A stretch of 64,000 nt of DNA, taken from Treponema sp. (GTDB taxonomy: Bacteria > Spirochaetota > Spirochaetia > Treponematales > Breznakiellaceae). Location of the stretch: the NCBI GenBank assembly GCA_009777735.1, contig WRLF01000012.1:1-64000 (forward strand), in the 5' to 3' direction. The notes beneath the pieces were generated by a model. The model was given only the letters and a program-made list of their open reading frames with translations, had not been told where the DNA came from and ran no database searches. How positions within the stretch are numbered: the stretch's first letter is position 1; every line of letters begins with the position of its first letter. This document shows positions 6,031 through 15,695 of the stretch, in pieces. The position numbers and the translations under genes are program-made.

Positions 6031-7848
6031 TTATTTAAGTAACCATGTATGTAAAATATCATCCAGCTTGTGTAAATCTATGGGTTTAGAGAGGAATCCC
6101 TGAAAACCATTGTCGATAAATTTATTATCTTTATCAGCAAAAACATTGGCAGTCAAGGCAATTATGGGAACGGAAACAGCATATTGTGTTCCTATTTTAC
6201 GGATTGCTTGCGTTGTCTTCACACCATCCATTCCCGGCATCATATGATCCATAAAAATTAAATCGTATTGATGGGGGCCGTTTTTTATCATCTGTACCGC
6301 TTCGGCTCCGTTAGTTATACAATCAACATGTAATTCGTAAGGCTCCAGGCAGGCAGCGGCAACTTCCAGGTTTATTTCCACATCGTCAACCACAAGCACC
6401 CTGGCATTTGGCATAGGTACATATTCTACATCTAATTCATTGTTGTCCGGAATATAAGTAAAGTTTTTTAAAGCAGCAGCAGTTTCCGGGCCAATAGGTT
6501 TCCCGTCGGCAATCTCCTGCAGAATGCGGACAGTAAAAACACTGCCTTTGCCATACTCGCTCTGTGCCGACAGTTCGCCGTCCATAAGTTCTACAAGCCC
6601 CAAACATATAGCAAGCCCAAGTCCTGTTCCCTCAATTCCCCGGGTACTTTTTTGATTGACCTGTGCATACTCGGAGAAAAGCTTTTTTAAGTCTTCATCG
6701 CTGATACCTATTCCTGTATCGGCAACCTCAAAGGTGATCCTGGCTTTATTCATGCTGAGGGGGTTAGGGCAGGGTTCATCATTTATGGGAGATACAGGCT
6801 GCCAAAACGCCCGCAGTTCAACACTTCCTTCTCTGGTATATTTAAATGCATTACTGAGTAAATTACCGAGGATTTGCTTGATTCGAATATCATCACCAAA
6901 TAAACGGCGCGGAATACTTTCGTCTATTGCCACTAAAAAATTAATTGGCTTTGACCCTTTATGCACCATATTAAGTGTGGCAGTGTTATAAATCATATCG
7001 GCAATATCATAGGTTGATGGAACAAGCTCAAACTTGCCTGATTCAATTTTTGACATATCAAGTATGTCATTGATAATCCCCATGAGTAAATTACCGGAGT
7101 TGTGTATTTTTCGAAGGTTTAAGATACTTGTTTGCGGCAATTCCCGGCGCAGTTCAGCTTCTGTCAGACCGATTATGGCGTTCAGGGGGGTGCGTATTTC
7201 ATGACTCATGCTGGCGAGGAAGCTCCCCTTTGCCTGTGCTGCAAGGCTCGCTTCGTTTTTTGCATCTGTGAGGGCATCAAGCGCCCGGACATAGGATCTG
7301 CAAAAAATGTACGTAAGTATATTTAATGCGACAGAAACAATAAAGTAAAGGATATTATAAATTGCCGTGAAGGCCGGGCCAAGCAGATTTATCCGGAAAA
7401 CAAATAATATGACGATAAAAACCGCACTTGAAAATGCGATATATGCTGCAAGCCCCTTCGGTCTGAGATAGGTAAGGGAAATAAAGGCAATTCCACAATT
7501 GTAGGTGAATATAAGAAAATCGCCCCTAAAATAAATTGCTCCAAAAATTAATATGCTGACAATAACAATGGGCGAGAGAAATGCAGTCCCGAGGCTGCTC
7601 ATCGGGCTTCTTTCTATGATTACGTAAGCAATGACTATAACAAGGGATAGACCGAATCGCACCAACATGGCATGGAGACTGAAAAATGCCCATGTGTACA
7701 GTGTAGTAATAACTGTGTATGAACATAAAATGATAAAAATTTGAGGGGCAGATTCGTTTTTAACCGAACCGGCAAACAGCAGCTTCCTGAGTGCGGGTGT
7801 TATTTTTCTTTTTTTCACTGTTAAAAGTATACTACACCTAATATTCAC
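6031..7848 (-). CDS. Membrane hybrid histidine kinase with C-terminal receiver
   Basis: The 605-aa protein has an N-terminal membrane region of about six helices (residues 40-190), a HisKA domain with SHEIRTPLNAI (His about 217), a HATPase domain with DDIRIKQILGNLLSNAFKYT, DTGIGI and GTGLGLAI, and a receiver domain starting VLVVDDVEINLE with phospho-acceptor Asp in IFMDHMMPG (about residue 535). It lacks an output domain, so phosphate must pass to another protein. No separate periplasmic sensor domain is seen; the sensing part is the membrane block. GTG at 7848 has GAGGTG six bases upstream; a second GTG at 7818 follows a -10 hexamer and would give a leaderless message. Confidence 0.92.
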   Translation of the reverse strand: MNIRCSILLTVKKRKITPALRKLLFAGSVKNESAPQIFIILCSYTVITTLYTWAFFSLHAMLVRFGLSLVIVIAYVIIERSPMSSLGTAFLSPIVIVSILIFGAIYFRGDFLIFTYNCGIAFISLTYLRPKGLAAYIAFSSAVFIVILFVFRINLLGPAFTAIYNILYFIVSVALNILTYIFCRSYVRALDALTDAKNEASLAAQAKGSFLASMSHEIRTPLNAIIGLTEAELRRELPQTSILNLRKIHNSGNLLMGIINDILDMSKIESGKFELVPSTYDIADMIYNTATLNMVHKGSKPINFLVAIDESIPRRLFGDDIRIKQILGNLLSNAFKYTREGSVELRAFWQPVSPINDEPCPNPLSMNKARITFEVADTGIGISDEDLKKLFSEYAQVNQKSTRGIEGTGLGLAICLGLVELMDGELSAQSEYGKGSVFTVRILQEIADGKPIGPETAAALKNFTYIPDNNELDVEYVPMPNARVLVVDDVEINLEVAAACLEPYELHVDCITNGAEAVQMIKNGPHQYDLIFMDHMMPGMDGVKTTQAIRKIGTQYAVSVPIIALTANVFADKDNKFIDNGFQGFLSKPIDLHKLDDILHTWLLK

Positions 7849-7859
7849 ATACTACACCT
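7829..7859 (-). repeat. Two 11-bp direct repeats at the kinase promoter
   Basis: AGGTGTAGTAT (minus strand) occurs at 7859-7849 and 7839-7829, exactly 20 bp apart, about two helical turns. The downstream copy overlaps a TATACT (7832-7827) that could be the -10 element for the GTG at 7818. A tandem binding site for a response regulator or repressor is possible. Confidence 0.4.
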
Positions 7860-7906
7860 CATACCGGCTAAATTGAGTAGTTTGATAGTTTTTCGATCAG
7901 TTTTGC

Positions 7907-7935
7907 TTGTTGCAGCCCGGAAAAAATGCTATAGT
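7907..7935 (+). promoter_or_regulatory. Promoter of pncA-pncB
   Basis: TTGTTG (7907-7912) and TATAGT (7930-7935) are 17 bases apart. The ATG at 7947 follows after 11 bases with no Shine-Dalgarno, so the leader would be about five bases. Confidence 0.6.
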
Positions 7936-7946
7936 ACAATCGCATT

Positions 7947-8672
7947 ATGGAAAATAAATTAACCGGAATTACCATCACGAAAACCCTGCTGCTTGAAGTA
8001 GACATTCAAAATGATTTTTGCCCCAATGGCGCGCTTGCCGTGCCGGACGGCGATAAGGTTATTCCCTCGATCAATGCACTTGCAGTAGCTTGTGCCGCAG
8101 CCGGCGGTGTGGTGGCCGCTACCCAGGACTGGCACCCGGCTGACCATGTCTCTTTTGCTTCCTCGCACCCAGGAAAAGGGATGGGGGATATTATTGACTT
8201 AACCCAAGACTATTGCTCGCAAAGCGGTCAGCAACAGGTTTTGTGGCCGGACCACTGTGTGCGGGGGACATACGGCGCCGCTTTTCACGCTGGGCTTGAT
8301 CTAAAACCGATGAACCTGATTATACGCAAAGGGTTCCGTCAGGGGCTGGATTCCTATTCGGCGTTTTTTGAAAATGACCGGAAAACTCCTACCGGCCTTG
8401 AAGGCTGGATGCGGGGGATTGGTATTGAAACAATCCTTATCGGGGGGCTTGCTACAGACTACTGTGTGTTTTACAGCGCCATGGATGCCCGCAGCCTGGG
8501 ATTTACCACCATCATTGTTAGTGATGCAGTTCGTGGGGTTGGTTATCCTGCGGGTTCGGTTGAAAAGGCAATGGCAGATATGCAGGCTGCCGGCATTACA
8601 TTTTCTGCTTCACGGGATCTGCTGGAGGCATTCGCCAATGCGAGAAACGCAAACGGTGCATGGCAGCGCTGA
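7947..8672 (+). CDS. pncA: Nicotinamidase (isochorismatase-like hydrolase)
   Basis: The enzyme deaminates nicotinamide to nicotinate for NAD salvage. The 241-aa sequence shows the family triad: Asp in LLEVDIQNDF (about residue 16), Lys in IRKGFRQGLDSYSAFF and the nucleophile Cys in GGLATDYCVFYSA. TQDWHPADHVSF and LWPDHCVRGTYGA, which supply metal-binding residues, are also present. It is followed directly by pncB (overlapping start), which consumes the nicotinate. The message appears nearly leaderless. Confidence 0.93.
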   Translation: MENKLTGITITKTLLLEVDIQNDFCPNGALAVPDGDKVIPSINALAVACAAAGGVVAATQDWHPADHVSFASSHPGKGMGDIIDLTQDYCSQSGQQQVLWPDHCVRGTYGAAFHAGLDLKPMNLIIRKGFRQGLDSYSAFFENDRKTPTGLEGWMRGIGIETILIGGLATDYCVFYSAMDARSLGFTTIIVSDAVRGVGYPAGSVEKAMADMQAAGITFSASRDLLEAFANARNANGAWQR

Positions 8673-10156
8673 TGGCAACTGGTCAATTATCGGCATTATT
8701 CACTGATTTTTACTCCCTCACCATGGCGCAGGGCTATTGGAAACAGAGCCACAGCCATAAGGCTGTGAACAGCCGCAGAGCCGTATTCGAGATGTTTTTC
8801 CGCAGGCAGCCGTTCGGCGGCGGTTACGCGGTTTTTGCCGGGCTGGGAACTCTCCTTGATAGATTAACCGATTTTTGCTTTGCCGCTGATGATATTGCTT
8901 TTCTGCACAGTCTTGGCATTTTTGAAGATGGATTCCTTGATTACCTGAAAACTTTCAGGTTTAGCGGATCGCTGTGGGCAATTGATGAAGGAACAACAGT
9001 TTTTCCCCGCGAACCGTTGATCAGAATTGAAGGTAATCTTATTGAATGTCAGATTGTTGAAGGGATGCTCCTCAATATCATTAATTTTCAGAGCCTTATT
9101 GCAACTAAAACCCGCCGAGTCTGGCTTGCATCCGGGAAGGGGTCGGTTATGGAATTCGGGATGCGCCGGGCACAAGGGCTGGACGGAGCGATGTCCGCAT
9201 CAAGAGCGGCATATATCGGCGGAGCATCGGGAACCTCCAATACCCTTGCCGGAAAAATATTCGGTATACCGGTACTGGGAACGATGGCACATTCATGGGT
9301 AATGTCTTTTTCTGATGAAGGGGAAGCATTTACCGCCTACGCCGATTTGTATCCTGACAGGACGATATTCCTAATTGATACCTACGACACTCTCAAAAGC
9401 GGTATTGGCAATGCAATAAAAGTTGGGAAAAAACTCAAAGAACGGGGAATGAATTTTGGGGTGCGTTTGGATTCCGGAGACATACAATATCTTTCAACCG
9501 AAGTGAGAAAACTGCTGGATAACGCAGGACTTGCCAACGCAATGATTACTGTTTCAAACGAACTAAATGAATCTATCATTGAAACTTTGGTTAATTCCGG
9601 TGCTCCGGTAAACAGCTGGGGTGTAGGGACACACATGGTTACCGGCGGCGAGGATTCGGCTTTTACCGGTGTGTATAAAATGGCTGCCTGCGAAGATGCT
9701 GATGGGCGGATGATTCCGGTGATGAAATTTTCCGATAACCCCGAAAAAACTACCAACCCAGGTATCAAGCAGGTGTGGCGGCTCAAAGACAGTAACGGTG
9801 CGGCGCTTGCAGACGTGCAGGCGCTGGACAGCCTGACGCCGGACGGCAGAGAAACTGAAACCTTTGTCCCCGGCAGCCGTTACCGCTTTTGGCACCCTTC
9901 AGCGGATTACCGCCACTTTTTCCATACAATCGAGGCACCGCCGCAGCCGCTTTTGCAGCAACGTCTTGCGGATGGGAAACCGTGTATGCCGCAGCCGTCT
10001 TTATCCGAAATCCGCACTTGTTCCGTTTCCGACTTTGATACATTTGACTCCACTTATAAACGGCTTTTGAACCCGCATATTTACAAGGTGTCAGTCACGG
10101 AAAAGCTTCGTGATCTTAAACTTGGACTCATCAAGAATAATCTGGGTGATTTGTAA
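8660..10156 (+). CDS. pncB: Nicotinate phosphoribosyltransferase
   Basis: This 498-aa enzyme joins nicotinate with PRPP to give nicotinate mononucleotide. Family marks are TDFYSLTMAQGYW at the N-terminus, FEMFFRRQPFGGGYAVF, RAQGLDGAMSASRAAYIGG, and GTMAHSWVMSF with the conserved His, then DTYDTLKSG and GVRLDSGDI. Either the ATG at 8660 inside pncA or the ATG at 8672, overlapping the pncA stop as TGATG, can start it; both give the same protein core. The pair forms a compact salvage operon. Confidence 0.95.
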   Translation: MAALMATGQLSALFTDFYSLTMAQGYWKQSHSHKAVNSRRAVFEMFFRRQPFGGGYAVFAGLGTLLDRLTDFCFAADDIAFLHSLGIFEDGFLDYLKTFRFSGSLWAIDEGTTVFPREPLIRIEGNLIECQIVEGMLLNIINFQSLIATKTRRVWLASGKGSVMEFGMRRAQGLDGAMSASRAAYIGGASGTSNTLAGKIFGIPVLGTMAHSWVMSFSDEGEAFTAYADLYPDRTIFLIDTYDTLKSGIGNAIKVGKKLKERGMNFGVRLDSGDIQYLSTEVRKLLDNAGLANAMITVSNELNESIIETLVNSGAPVNSWGVGTHMVTGGEDSAFTGVYKMAACEDADGRMIPVMKFSDNPEKTTNPGIKQVWRLKDSNGAALADVQALDSLTPDGRETETFVPGSRYRFWHPSADYRHFFHTIEAPPQPLLQQRLADGKPCMPQPSLSEIRTCSVSDFDTFDSTYKRLLNPHIYKVSVTEKLRDLKLGLIKNNLGDL

Positions 10157-10177
10157 GCGGTCAGTATTATTGTCTAT

Positions 10178-10204
10178 AAAAATCATACACCGATCCGGAT
10201 TTTT
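10178..10204. terminator. Stem-loop between convergent pncB and pcnB
   Basis: AAAAATC (10178-10184) pairs with GATTTTT (10198-10204) around a 13-base loop. The AT-rich arms give T runs on both strands, so it could serve both convergent genes. The stem is weak. Confidence 0.4.
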
Positions 10205-10213
10205 GAATACAAA

Positions 10214-11380
10214 CTAACTCTGCGGTGCCGTTTTTTTCGTTCTGCGTCTCCGCCGCTTCTTGGGAACTCCCTCTGTTGTATGGGCTTCGGAAGGCTCCTT
10301 TGTTACGGGGTGTTTGGTTCGATTAGATAAATCTATAAAATGTGCTTTTTTAACGGTAACACCGTGAGCGGAAAAAAAACGGCGTACTGCATAACTAAGT
10401 TCAAAACGAGGCGGATTCATCGGCAGCACAAAACTGCGGGCGGCGGAATAACAGGATTTGTAATGTTCGGCAATGCCTTGTTCCCAGTCTGCGATGTCTT
10501 CAAGATGGTCATTAAACAAAGCTCCTAACGCCTCACCGGGAAGGTTTTTGAAACCGGGTTGATTCAAATCTGCCATACTCCTCAGATATCGTTGGCGAAA
10601 CTGGGGGTTTTCCTTCATCAGCTTTGCGGCTCCGGGTTGGAGATAGCAGTACAATCCCATATTGTCCAACGCTTCCACGATACCCCTTGCATGCGGTGAG
10701 TGGATTATTTTAAAAATTTCTTCCGTAAGCCGCGAAGGGGAAACCGATGTTAACAGCGGAGACTGCGCCTTTATCTTCCATCTTAGGGTGAAAGGCAGAG
10801 TAAAGCCCGTTATTACGCTGTATTTGACGGCGCGCAGCATCCGCACCGGATCATCTTTAAAAATCGTTGACAGAGGAATAATCGGCTTGACTTGTTTTGC
10901 CCAAATGTCCTTCATCCCCCCGATATAGTCCACGACAATTTGCTGCCCCGGCTCGTAAAACAGGGCATTTATGGTAAAATCCCTGCGGAGAACGTCGTCA
11001 TTGATAGATCCGAAAGTATTGCTGGTAGGACCATCTTTGAGCGAGCGGAATGTTGAGACCTCGAATATCCTCGGGCCAAAATACACATGGACAAGTTTGA
11101 AGCGCCTGCCGATAATCCGTGCATTGCGGAATATTTTTTTTATTCGGGCAGGGGTTGCCTCGCTGACAATATCAAAATCCTTCGGTTTTTTTTGAAGGAT
11201 GAGATCCCGCACCGCGCCGCCGACAATGTAACTTTCATAGCCTGCTTCTTTAAGCCTTTTGACAATGCTCACTGCTTCGCTGTCAACATCATCGAAGTTA
11301 ATGCCGTGCTCGTCTCTTGTGTAGACAACTGCTTTTTTTACCGGCTTGCCGTTTTCTTCTGTTGAATATCTGTAACGCAT
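10214..11380 (-). CDS. pcnB: PcnB-type poly(A) polymerase / tRNA nucleotidyltransferase
   Basis: Class II nucleotidyltransferase head: GYESYIVGGAVRDLIL and KPKDFDIVSEA with the two catalytic Asp (about residues 50-70), then RRFKLVHVYFG, RRDFTINALFY and KDDPVRMLRAVKYS. The sequence from MRYRYSTEENGKP on, with a basic C-terminus (KKRRRRRTKK), is closer to PcnB than to Cca, but the two activities cannot be told apart by eye. A CCA-adding activity is needed in this organism because the tRNA gene here has no CCA. ATG at 11380 is preferred; an upstream in-frame start at 11431 would overlap the neighbouring hydrolase gene. Confidence 0.85.
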   Translation of the reverse strand: MRYRYSTEENGKPVKKAVVYTRDEHGINFDDVDSEAVSIVKRLKEAGYESYIVGGAVRDLILQKKPKDFDIVSEATPARIKKIFRNARIIGRRFKLVHVYFGPRIFEVSTFRSLKDGPTSNTFGSINDDVLRRDFTINALFYEPGQQIVVDYIGGMKDIWAKQVKPIIPLSTIFKDDPVRMLRAVKYSVITGFTLPFTLRWKIKAQSPLLTSVSPSRLTEEIFKIIHSPHARGIVEALDNMGLYCYLQPGAAKLMKENPQFRQRYLRSMADLNQPGFKNLPGEALGALFNDHLEDIADWEQGIAEHYKSCYSAARSFVLPMNPPRFELSYAVRRFFSAHGVTVKKAHFIDLSNRTKHPVTKEPSEAHTTEGVPKKRRRRRTKKTAPQS

Positions 11381-11390
11381 AATCTGCTGT

Positions 11391-12359
11391 TTATTCCTTT
11401 TGTATATTAGCATGACGGCATATCCATGCAAGCAGGTTATCCGTCACTTCTTCACGGTTTGTTTCGTTGAGTGGTTCGTGCCTGGCGCCTGGATACAGAA
11501 CAAATTCCAAATCGTTGATGCCAAGGGAACGGTAGGTGTTGACCAGAGCGTTTGGGCTGGCTCCCATGTCGCCTACCGGATCGGCACTGCCGGAAAAAAC
11601 ATACATCGGCAAATCTTTGCGAATACGTTCCATAAATTCGTTCCGGTGAATCCGGTTCAAGCCTTTGGCGAGATCGCGGTAAAAACCGGTGGAACACAGT
11701 TTTCCGCACAGGGGATCGTTTACATAGGCATCAACTTCCGCCTCATCACGGGAAAGCCAGTCGCACGGCGTCCGGCTTGGACGGAAAAATTTATTATAAG
11801 GGCCATCCGCTAAAGCCTGTGCGAGAGACAGCCCTCGGCGTTGACCTCGGATAGCTGCCAAAAATGTCATCACCGGCACTCCTGCTTTTGATTTGATGCC
11901 GTTTGGCCCCCTTGTGCCGGAGAGAATGCATCCGTCAATGGATTGCTCGTTGCTGTCTATGACCGCAATGTAGTTCTGAGCAATAAATGATCCCCATGAA
12001 TGGCCCAGTAAAAAAAGCGGGGTGCCGGGGTAAGTGTTTCGTATGTCCCTGTTGATGGTATGTGCATCAGCAGTAACTTGATTAAAAGTATCGCAATCGG
12101 TGCAATGGCCTAAAATCCCCCCCCCGCCCGGATCGTTTATACCCGTATCTGCTGTTTTGCCATGTCCCCGCTGATCGGCGGCCCATACCGCAATACCCGC
12201 TTCGCACAATTTTTCTGCAAGTCTCCGGTATCGCCCCCCATGCTCCGCCATACCGTGGAGGATATGTACTACGGCCTGTACAGCAGATTTTGGCTGCCAA
12301 CGGTGCAGATACAATGATGTTGCATCGCTGCACTTGAACCAGGTATTATCATGAATCAT
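11391..12359 (-). CDS. Alpha/beta hydrolase, monoacylglycerol-lipase-like (S33 type)
   Basis: The 322-aa protein has the serine-hydrolase fold: HGMAEHGGRYRRLAEKL (oxyanion region), AADQRGHGKTA, nucleophile elbow GHSWGSF (about residue 120), Asp in GSADPVGD, and a late His in YPGARHEPLNE. This pattern fits lysophospholipase/monoacylglycerol lipase relatives. No signal peptide is visible, so it should be cytoplasmic. The -10 hexamer ends only five bases before the ATG and there is no Shine-Dalgarno, so the message is probably leaderless. The natural substrate cannot be read from sequence. Confidence 0.88.
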   Translation of the reverse strand: MIHDNTWFKCSDATSLYLHRWQPKSAVQAVVHILHGMAEHGGRYRRLAEKLCEAGIAVWAADQRGHGKTADTGINDPGGGGILGHCTDCDTFNQVTADAHTINRDIRNTYPGTPLFLLGHSWGSFIAQNYIAVIDSNEQSIDGCILSGTRGPNGIKSKAGVPVMTFLAAIRGQRRGLSLAQALADGPYNKFFRPSRTPCDWLSRDEAEVDAYVNDPLCGKLCSTGFYRDLAKGLNRIHRNEFMERIRKDLPMYVFSGSADPVGDMGASPNALVNTYRSLGINDLEFVLYPGARHEPLNETNREEVTDNLLAWICRHANIQKE

Positions 12360-12364
12360 AAGGA

Positions 12365-12393
12365 ATTATAGCTACTAGACTAAACTCTGACAA
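12365..12393 (-). promoter_or_regulatory. Promoter of the alpha/beta hydrolase gene
   Basis: On the minus strand TTGTCA (12393-12388), a 17-base spacer and a consensus TATAAT (12370-12365). The ATG begins five bases after the -10 hexamer, so the first transcribed base should be at or near the A of ATG. Confidence 0.7.
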
Positions 12394-12441
12394 TCAGGTA
12401 TGCTGTTTTACCGTATTATAATCAAAAGAGGTAGTATTTTT

Positions 12442-13965
12442 ATGGTTTTCAAGGGAAATAAAGGGTCGGCACGCAGAAAAGACACTTCTGAGACGGCTCG
12501 CAAGTATAAAACAAATCCCCTTCTGTATATTGGGTCTGTTTTTATCCTTGTTCTGGTAACTGTAGCGTTTGTTGGCGGTGATTTACTATCAGGCAGAATG
12601 GGTGGAGTCGGCGGAGACCTGACCTTTGGTTATTACGACAAAGTACCCATCAGTTATGTACCGGGAAACATTTTTGCCCAGTATTTGGAAATGGCGGCTA
12701 ATCAACGGCGAAATACCATGAATGAAGATAATGTTTCTTACATGGAGTACCAGATATGGCGGGAATCTTTTGAAGCAGCTGCCGTCCATACGGCCATACT
12801 TCAGGAAATGAAAATAGCCGGTTATTCCGTACCGTCTAAAACTGTTGACCGGGAAGTGGCAAGTCTTCCCATCTTTCAGGAAAACGGGCGTTTCTCTGCG
12901 GCTTTGTACCGGCAAATGGATGAAAACAGACGTCTGTCTCTGTGGCGGCAGATGCAGGATGATATCACAAGAAATCTTTTTCGGGACGATGTAACCGGGT
13001 TGCTAAAAACCGAAGCAGAAGCAGAGTTTATCGGGAGGATGGCATCGGTTGAACGCAGTTTTGAAATGGCTGTTTTTTCCGTTGATGCCTTTCCCAATTC
13101 GGAATATGAAGTTTACGCTCAAGAACGTTCTGATCTGTTCCAATCCGTTCATCTTTCGATGATCACGATCAGTTCCAGTGAACGGGAAGCGCAAAGGATT
13201 CGATCATCAATAATTGACGGTGAAACTACATTTGAAGATGCTGCCATGGCTTTTTCCAGAGATGCGTATGCTGAAAGGGGAGGGGACATGGGAGTAAAAC
13301 TAATGCATGAGCTGGATTGGGATATTCCCGATCAAACCGTCCGCTTTACTATTACTACTCTTGCAAGCGGCGAATTCAGCGATGTGCTGCAATCAGGTGA
13401 CAACTGGGTTTTCTTTCGCGTAGAAGAGGCTGTTCAGGATGCTGATTTATCCGATGAGGCTGTGATGGATAAAGTCCGTTCTTATCTGCGTAATTTTGAA
13501 AGAGGACGTATGGAGGACTGGGCAATTGATCAGGCGGAAATATTTATTGCTCTTGCCGAAGAGATCGGCTTTGAAGCAGCGTTGTCTCAGCAAGGAATGG
13601 AAAGCCGCAGTTTTGGTCCGGTTCCGCTTAATTACGGCAATGTCGATCTTTATGCCACACTTGCATCACTGTCTGTCGCGGAGCTTTCAAACTCCGCCAG
13701 CGACCATAATTTTTGGAGCGTCGCCTTTTCGACACCTGTTAATACTCCTTCAATTCCGGTGGTGCAGGGAAGTAATGTTCTGGTAATTATCCCGACTGAT
13801 GAAACCGAAGTTGATGAATTCCGTACAGAATCAATTGTTTCCTCCGTTAATTCTTACTGGCTGGATTTTATTACCGAGCAGTCCATGTTTCAGTTTTTCC
13901 TTAACAGCCCTAAAATGGATGACAGGTTTATGGATGTTTATTACCGTCACTTTATGGGAAATTAG
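12442..13965 (+). CDS. SurA/PpiD-like membrane-anchored peptidyl-prolyl isomerase
   Basis: The 507-aa protein has a basic N-terminus, one membrane helix (LLYIGSVFILVLVTVAFVGG, about residues 25-45) and a long exported part. The parvulin (PpiC) domain lies about residues 225-330, with FEDAAMAFSRDAYAERGGDMG as its clearest stretch. The N- and C-terminal parts resemble the chaperone region of SurA/PpiD. It probably helps fold exported proteins at the outer face of the inner membrane. ATG at 12442 follows GAGGTAG; an in-frame ATG at 12400 would add 14 residues. It ends three bases before the DUF115 gene. Confidence 0.85.
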   Translation: MVFKGNKGSARRKDTSETARKYKTNPLLYIGSVFILVLVTVAFVGGDLLSGRMGGVGGDLTFGYYDKVPISYVPGNIFAQYLEMAANQRRNTMNEDNVSYMEYQIWRESFEAAAVHTAILQEMKIAGYSVPSKTVDREVASLPIFQENGRFSAALYRQMDENRRLSLWRQMQDDITRNLFRDDVTGLLKTEAEAEFIGRMASVERSFEMAVFSVDAFPNSEYEVYAQERSDLFQSVHLSMITISSSEREAQRIRSSIIDGETTFEDAAMAFSRDAYAERGGDMGVKLMHELDWDIPDQTVRFTITTLASGEFSDVLQSGDNWVFFRVEEAVQDADLSDEAVMDKVRSYLRNFERGRMEDWAIDQAEIFIALAEEIGFEAALSQQGMESRSFGPVPLNYGNVDLYATLASLSVAELSNSASDHNFWSVAFSTPVNTPSIPVVQGSNVLVIIPTDETEVDEFRTESIVSSVNSYWLDFITEQSMFQFFLNSPKMDDRFMDVYYRHFMGN

Positions 13966-13968
13966 TTA

Positions 13969-15690
13969 ATGGGCGGGGGTTTTTCCCATAACGGAAAGAC
14001 CCTCCTTTCCGGTGTTGACCCTGCCGGAAGGGCTGATAAAATCGCAGATGCTGTTCCGGTCATGGATGGCACTCTCTACTTTTGTCCTTCTCCCCTGTTC
14101 GGTTACGGATTGGAGCGTCTGCTTTCCCGTCTTACCGATGCTCCCCATTCAGCCCTGCTATGTATTGAATCCGATCCTGAACTGTTTGCTCTTTCGCAAA
14201 AACACTTTTCTGATTCGCTGAGAAGTAATACTAAGTTGCGTCTGACAAACAAATGCGAAGCCGGGGCATTATGCGTCCTGCTGCGGCAGGAATGGGGGCC
14301 GCGTTTTTTCCGGCGTATTCAAACCGTTCGTCTGAGCGGGGGCTGGCAATTATCTCCGGCTTTATACAATATGTTGGCAGAGTCATTGCAAAGAGAGATT
14401 GCCCTTGACTGGGGCAACGCCATGACATTGACTAAACTGGGCCGTTTGTATATTCGCAATGCTTTACGAAACCTTCCGCTTATTCCCCGCTGGCCTTCGC
14501 TTGCTCGGCTGTCTTTTGGCAGACGACCGCTGCTTGTCCTTGGTGCCGGCTCTTCGTTAGACAGCACACTTGATGTACTTTCCCGCCGTTTTGGTGAGAC
14601 TTGCAAACTCCCCCAGACCCGGCCTTTTGGAATTGTCTGCGTTGACACTTGCCTTCCGGCATTACGGGAACGGGGTATAACACCCGATCTTGTGGTCATT
14701 CTGGAAAGCCAGCATTGGAACCTGGGGGATTTTACCGGTCTGTCCGGCTGGAAGATTCCTGCTGCGTTTGACCTTTCTGCTTATCCCCGATCCGGAACTG
14801 TCTTGTCCGGCGGTCTTTTTCTTTTTTTTACTCCCTGGACAAAGCTTCGTATTTTTGATCGGCTTGAGGCTGCCGGTATTTTACCTGCTGCCTTACCTCC
14901 GCTTGGATCGGTGGGTTTGAGCGCGGTTGCCATTGCCTGCCGCCTTACGCAGGGTGTTATTCTTACTGCTGGCCTGGACTTTTCGTTCACCCTGGATTCT
15001 TACCACGCCCGCTCAACGCCTGGACATTCAGGCAAACTGCGTCGGCAGAACCGGTTAACCAGCCTGTTAAACGCAGAAGCGGCATTTGACGGAGCGGTTT
15101 TTAGCTTGATTTCAAAGGTCGAAGGGACAGACACTGTAAAGTCCGGGGACAGAGTTCTTTCTGACCCGGCTATGCGCCGTTACCGCGATCTATTTGAGCG
15201 GGAATTCTCTGCAGATCATCGACTTTTTGATATTGTTGGCAGTGGCTTGCCTCTTGGCATTAAAACTTTATCACCTGAAGTGGCTTTCGGTATCTTGTCT
15301 GGTGACAATGATGCAGAAGAGGTTCCCTGTGGCGATAATTTAATGACTTCATTAACAGTTACTTCAGCAGTGAGTAATTCAATTATTGCTGAAAAATTGA
15401 GAATTTTTATCCAAAATGAGCAGGATTGCTTAATCTTGCTACGGAATTTGCTTACAGCATCTGTTTCTATGGATTATACCGCATTGGATACTCTTATTAA
15501 CGAATGTGACTACCTTTGGGCACATTTTCCCGACTATGCCGCTGCCGATTGTCGTCCTGTCATTGAGGAAATAAAGGCAGGCAAGTCATCGGCGGTTTCA
15601 TTCCTCAAACGTCTTCGCGTAGAAATTGACCCGTTTTTACGGCTTTTAGATTATTGTAAAGAGCAGTTAATGGATTATCGTTACCCTTAG
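13969..15690 (+). CDS. DUF115 family protein (motility-accessory / MptE-like)
   Basis: 573 aa. The centre holds the DUF115 core: GRRPLLVLGAGSSLDSTLD (about residues 185-205), GIVCVDTCLPALRERGITPD and DLVVILESQHWN, the last two typical of Maf-type and MptE-like pyrophosphokinase/glycosyltransferase proteins. In flagellated bacteria relatives take part in flagellin glycosylation; others are pterin pyrophosphokinases. The N-terminus (LYFCPSPLFGYGLERLL) matches spirochaete versions. The exact reaction is not determinable here. It probably shares a transcript with the upstream PpiC-type gene. Confidence 0.78.
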   Translation: MGGGFSHNGKTLLSGVDPAGRADKIADAVPVMDGTLYFCPSPLFGYGLERLLSRLTDAPHSALLCIESDPELFALSQKHFSDSLRSNTKLRLTNKCEAGALCVLLRQEWGPRFFRRIQTVRLSGGWQLSPALYNMLAESLQREIALDWGNAMTLTKLGRLYIRNALRNLPLIPRWPSLARLSFGRRPLLVLGAGSSLDSTLDVLSRRFGETCKLPQTRPFGIVCVDTCLPALRERGITPDLVVILESQHWNLGDFTGLSGWKIPAAFDLSAYPRSGTVLSGGLFLFFTPWTKLRIFDRLEAAGILPAALPPLGSVGLSAVAIACRLTQGVILTAGLDFSFTLDSYHARSTPGHSGKLRRQNRLTSLLNAEAAFDGAVFSLISKVEGTDTVKSGDRVLSDPAMRRYRDLFEREFSADHRLFDIVGSGLPLGIKTLSPEVAFGILSGDNDAEEVPCGDNLMTSLTVTSAVSNSIIAEKLRIFIQNEQDCLILLRNLLTASVSMDYTALDTLINECDYLWAHFPDYAAADCRPVIEEIKAGKSSAVSFLKRLRVEIDPFLRLLDYCKEQLMDYRYP

Positions 15691-15695
15691 GCAAC

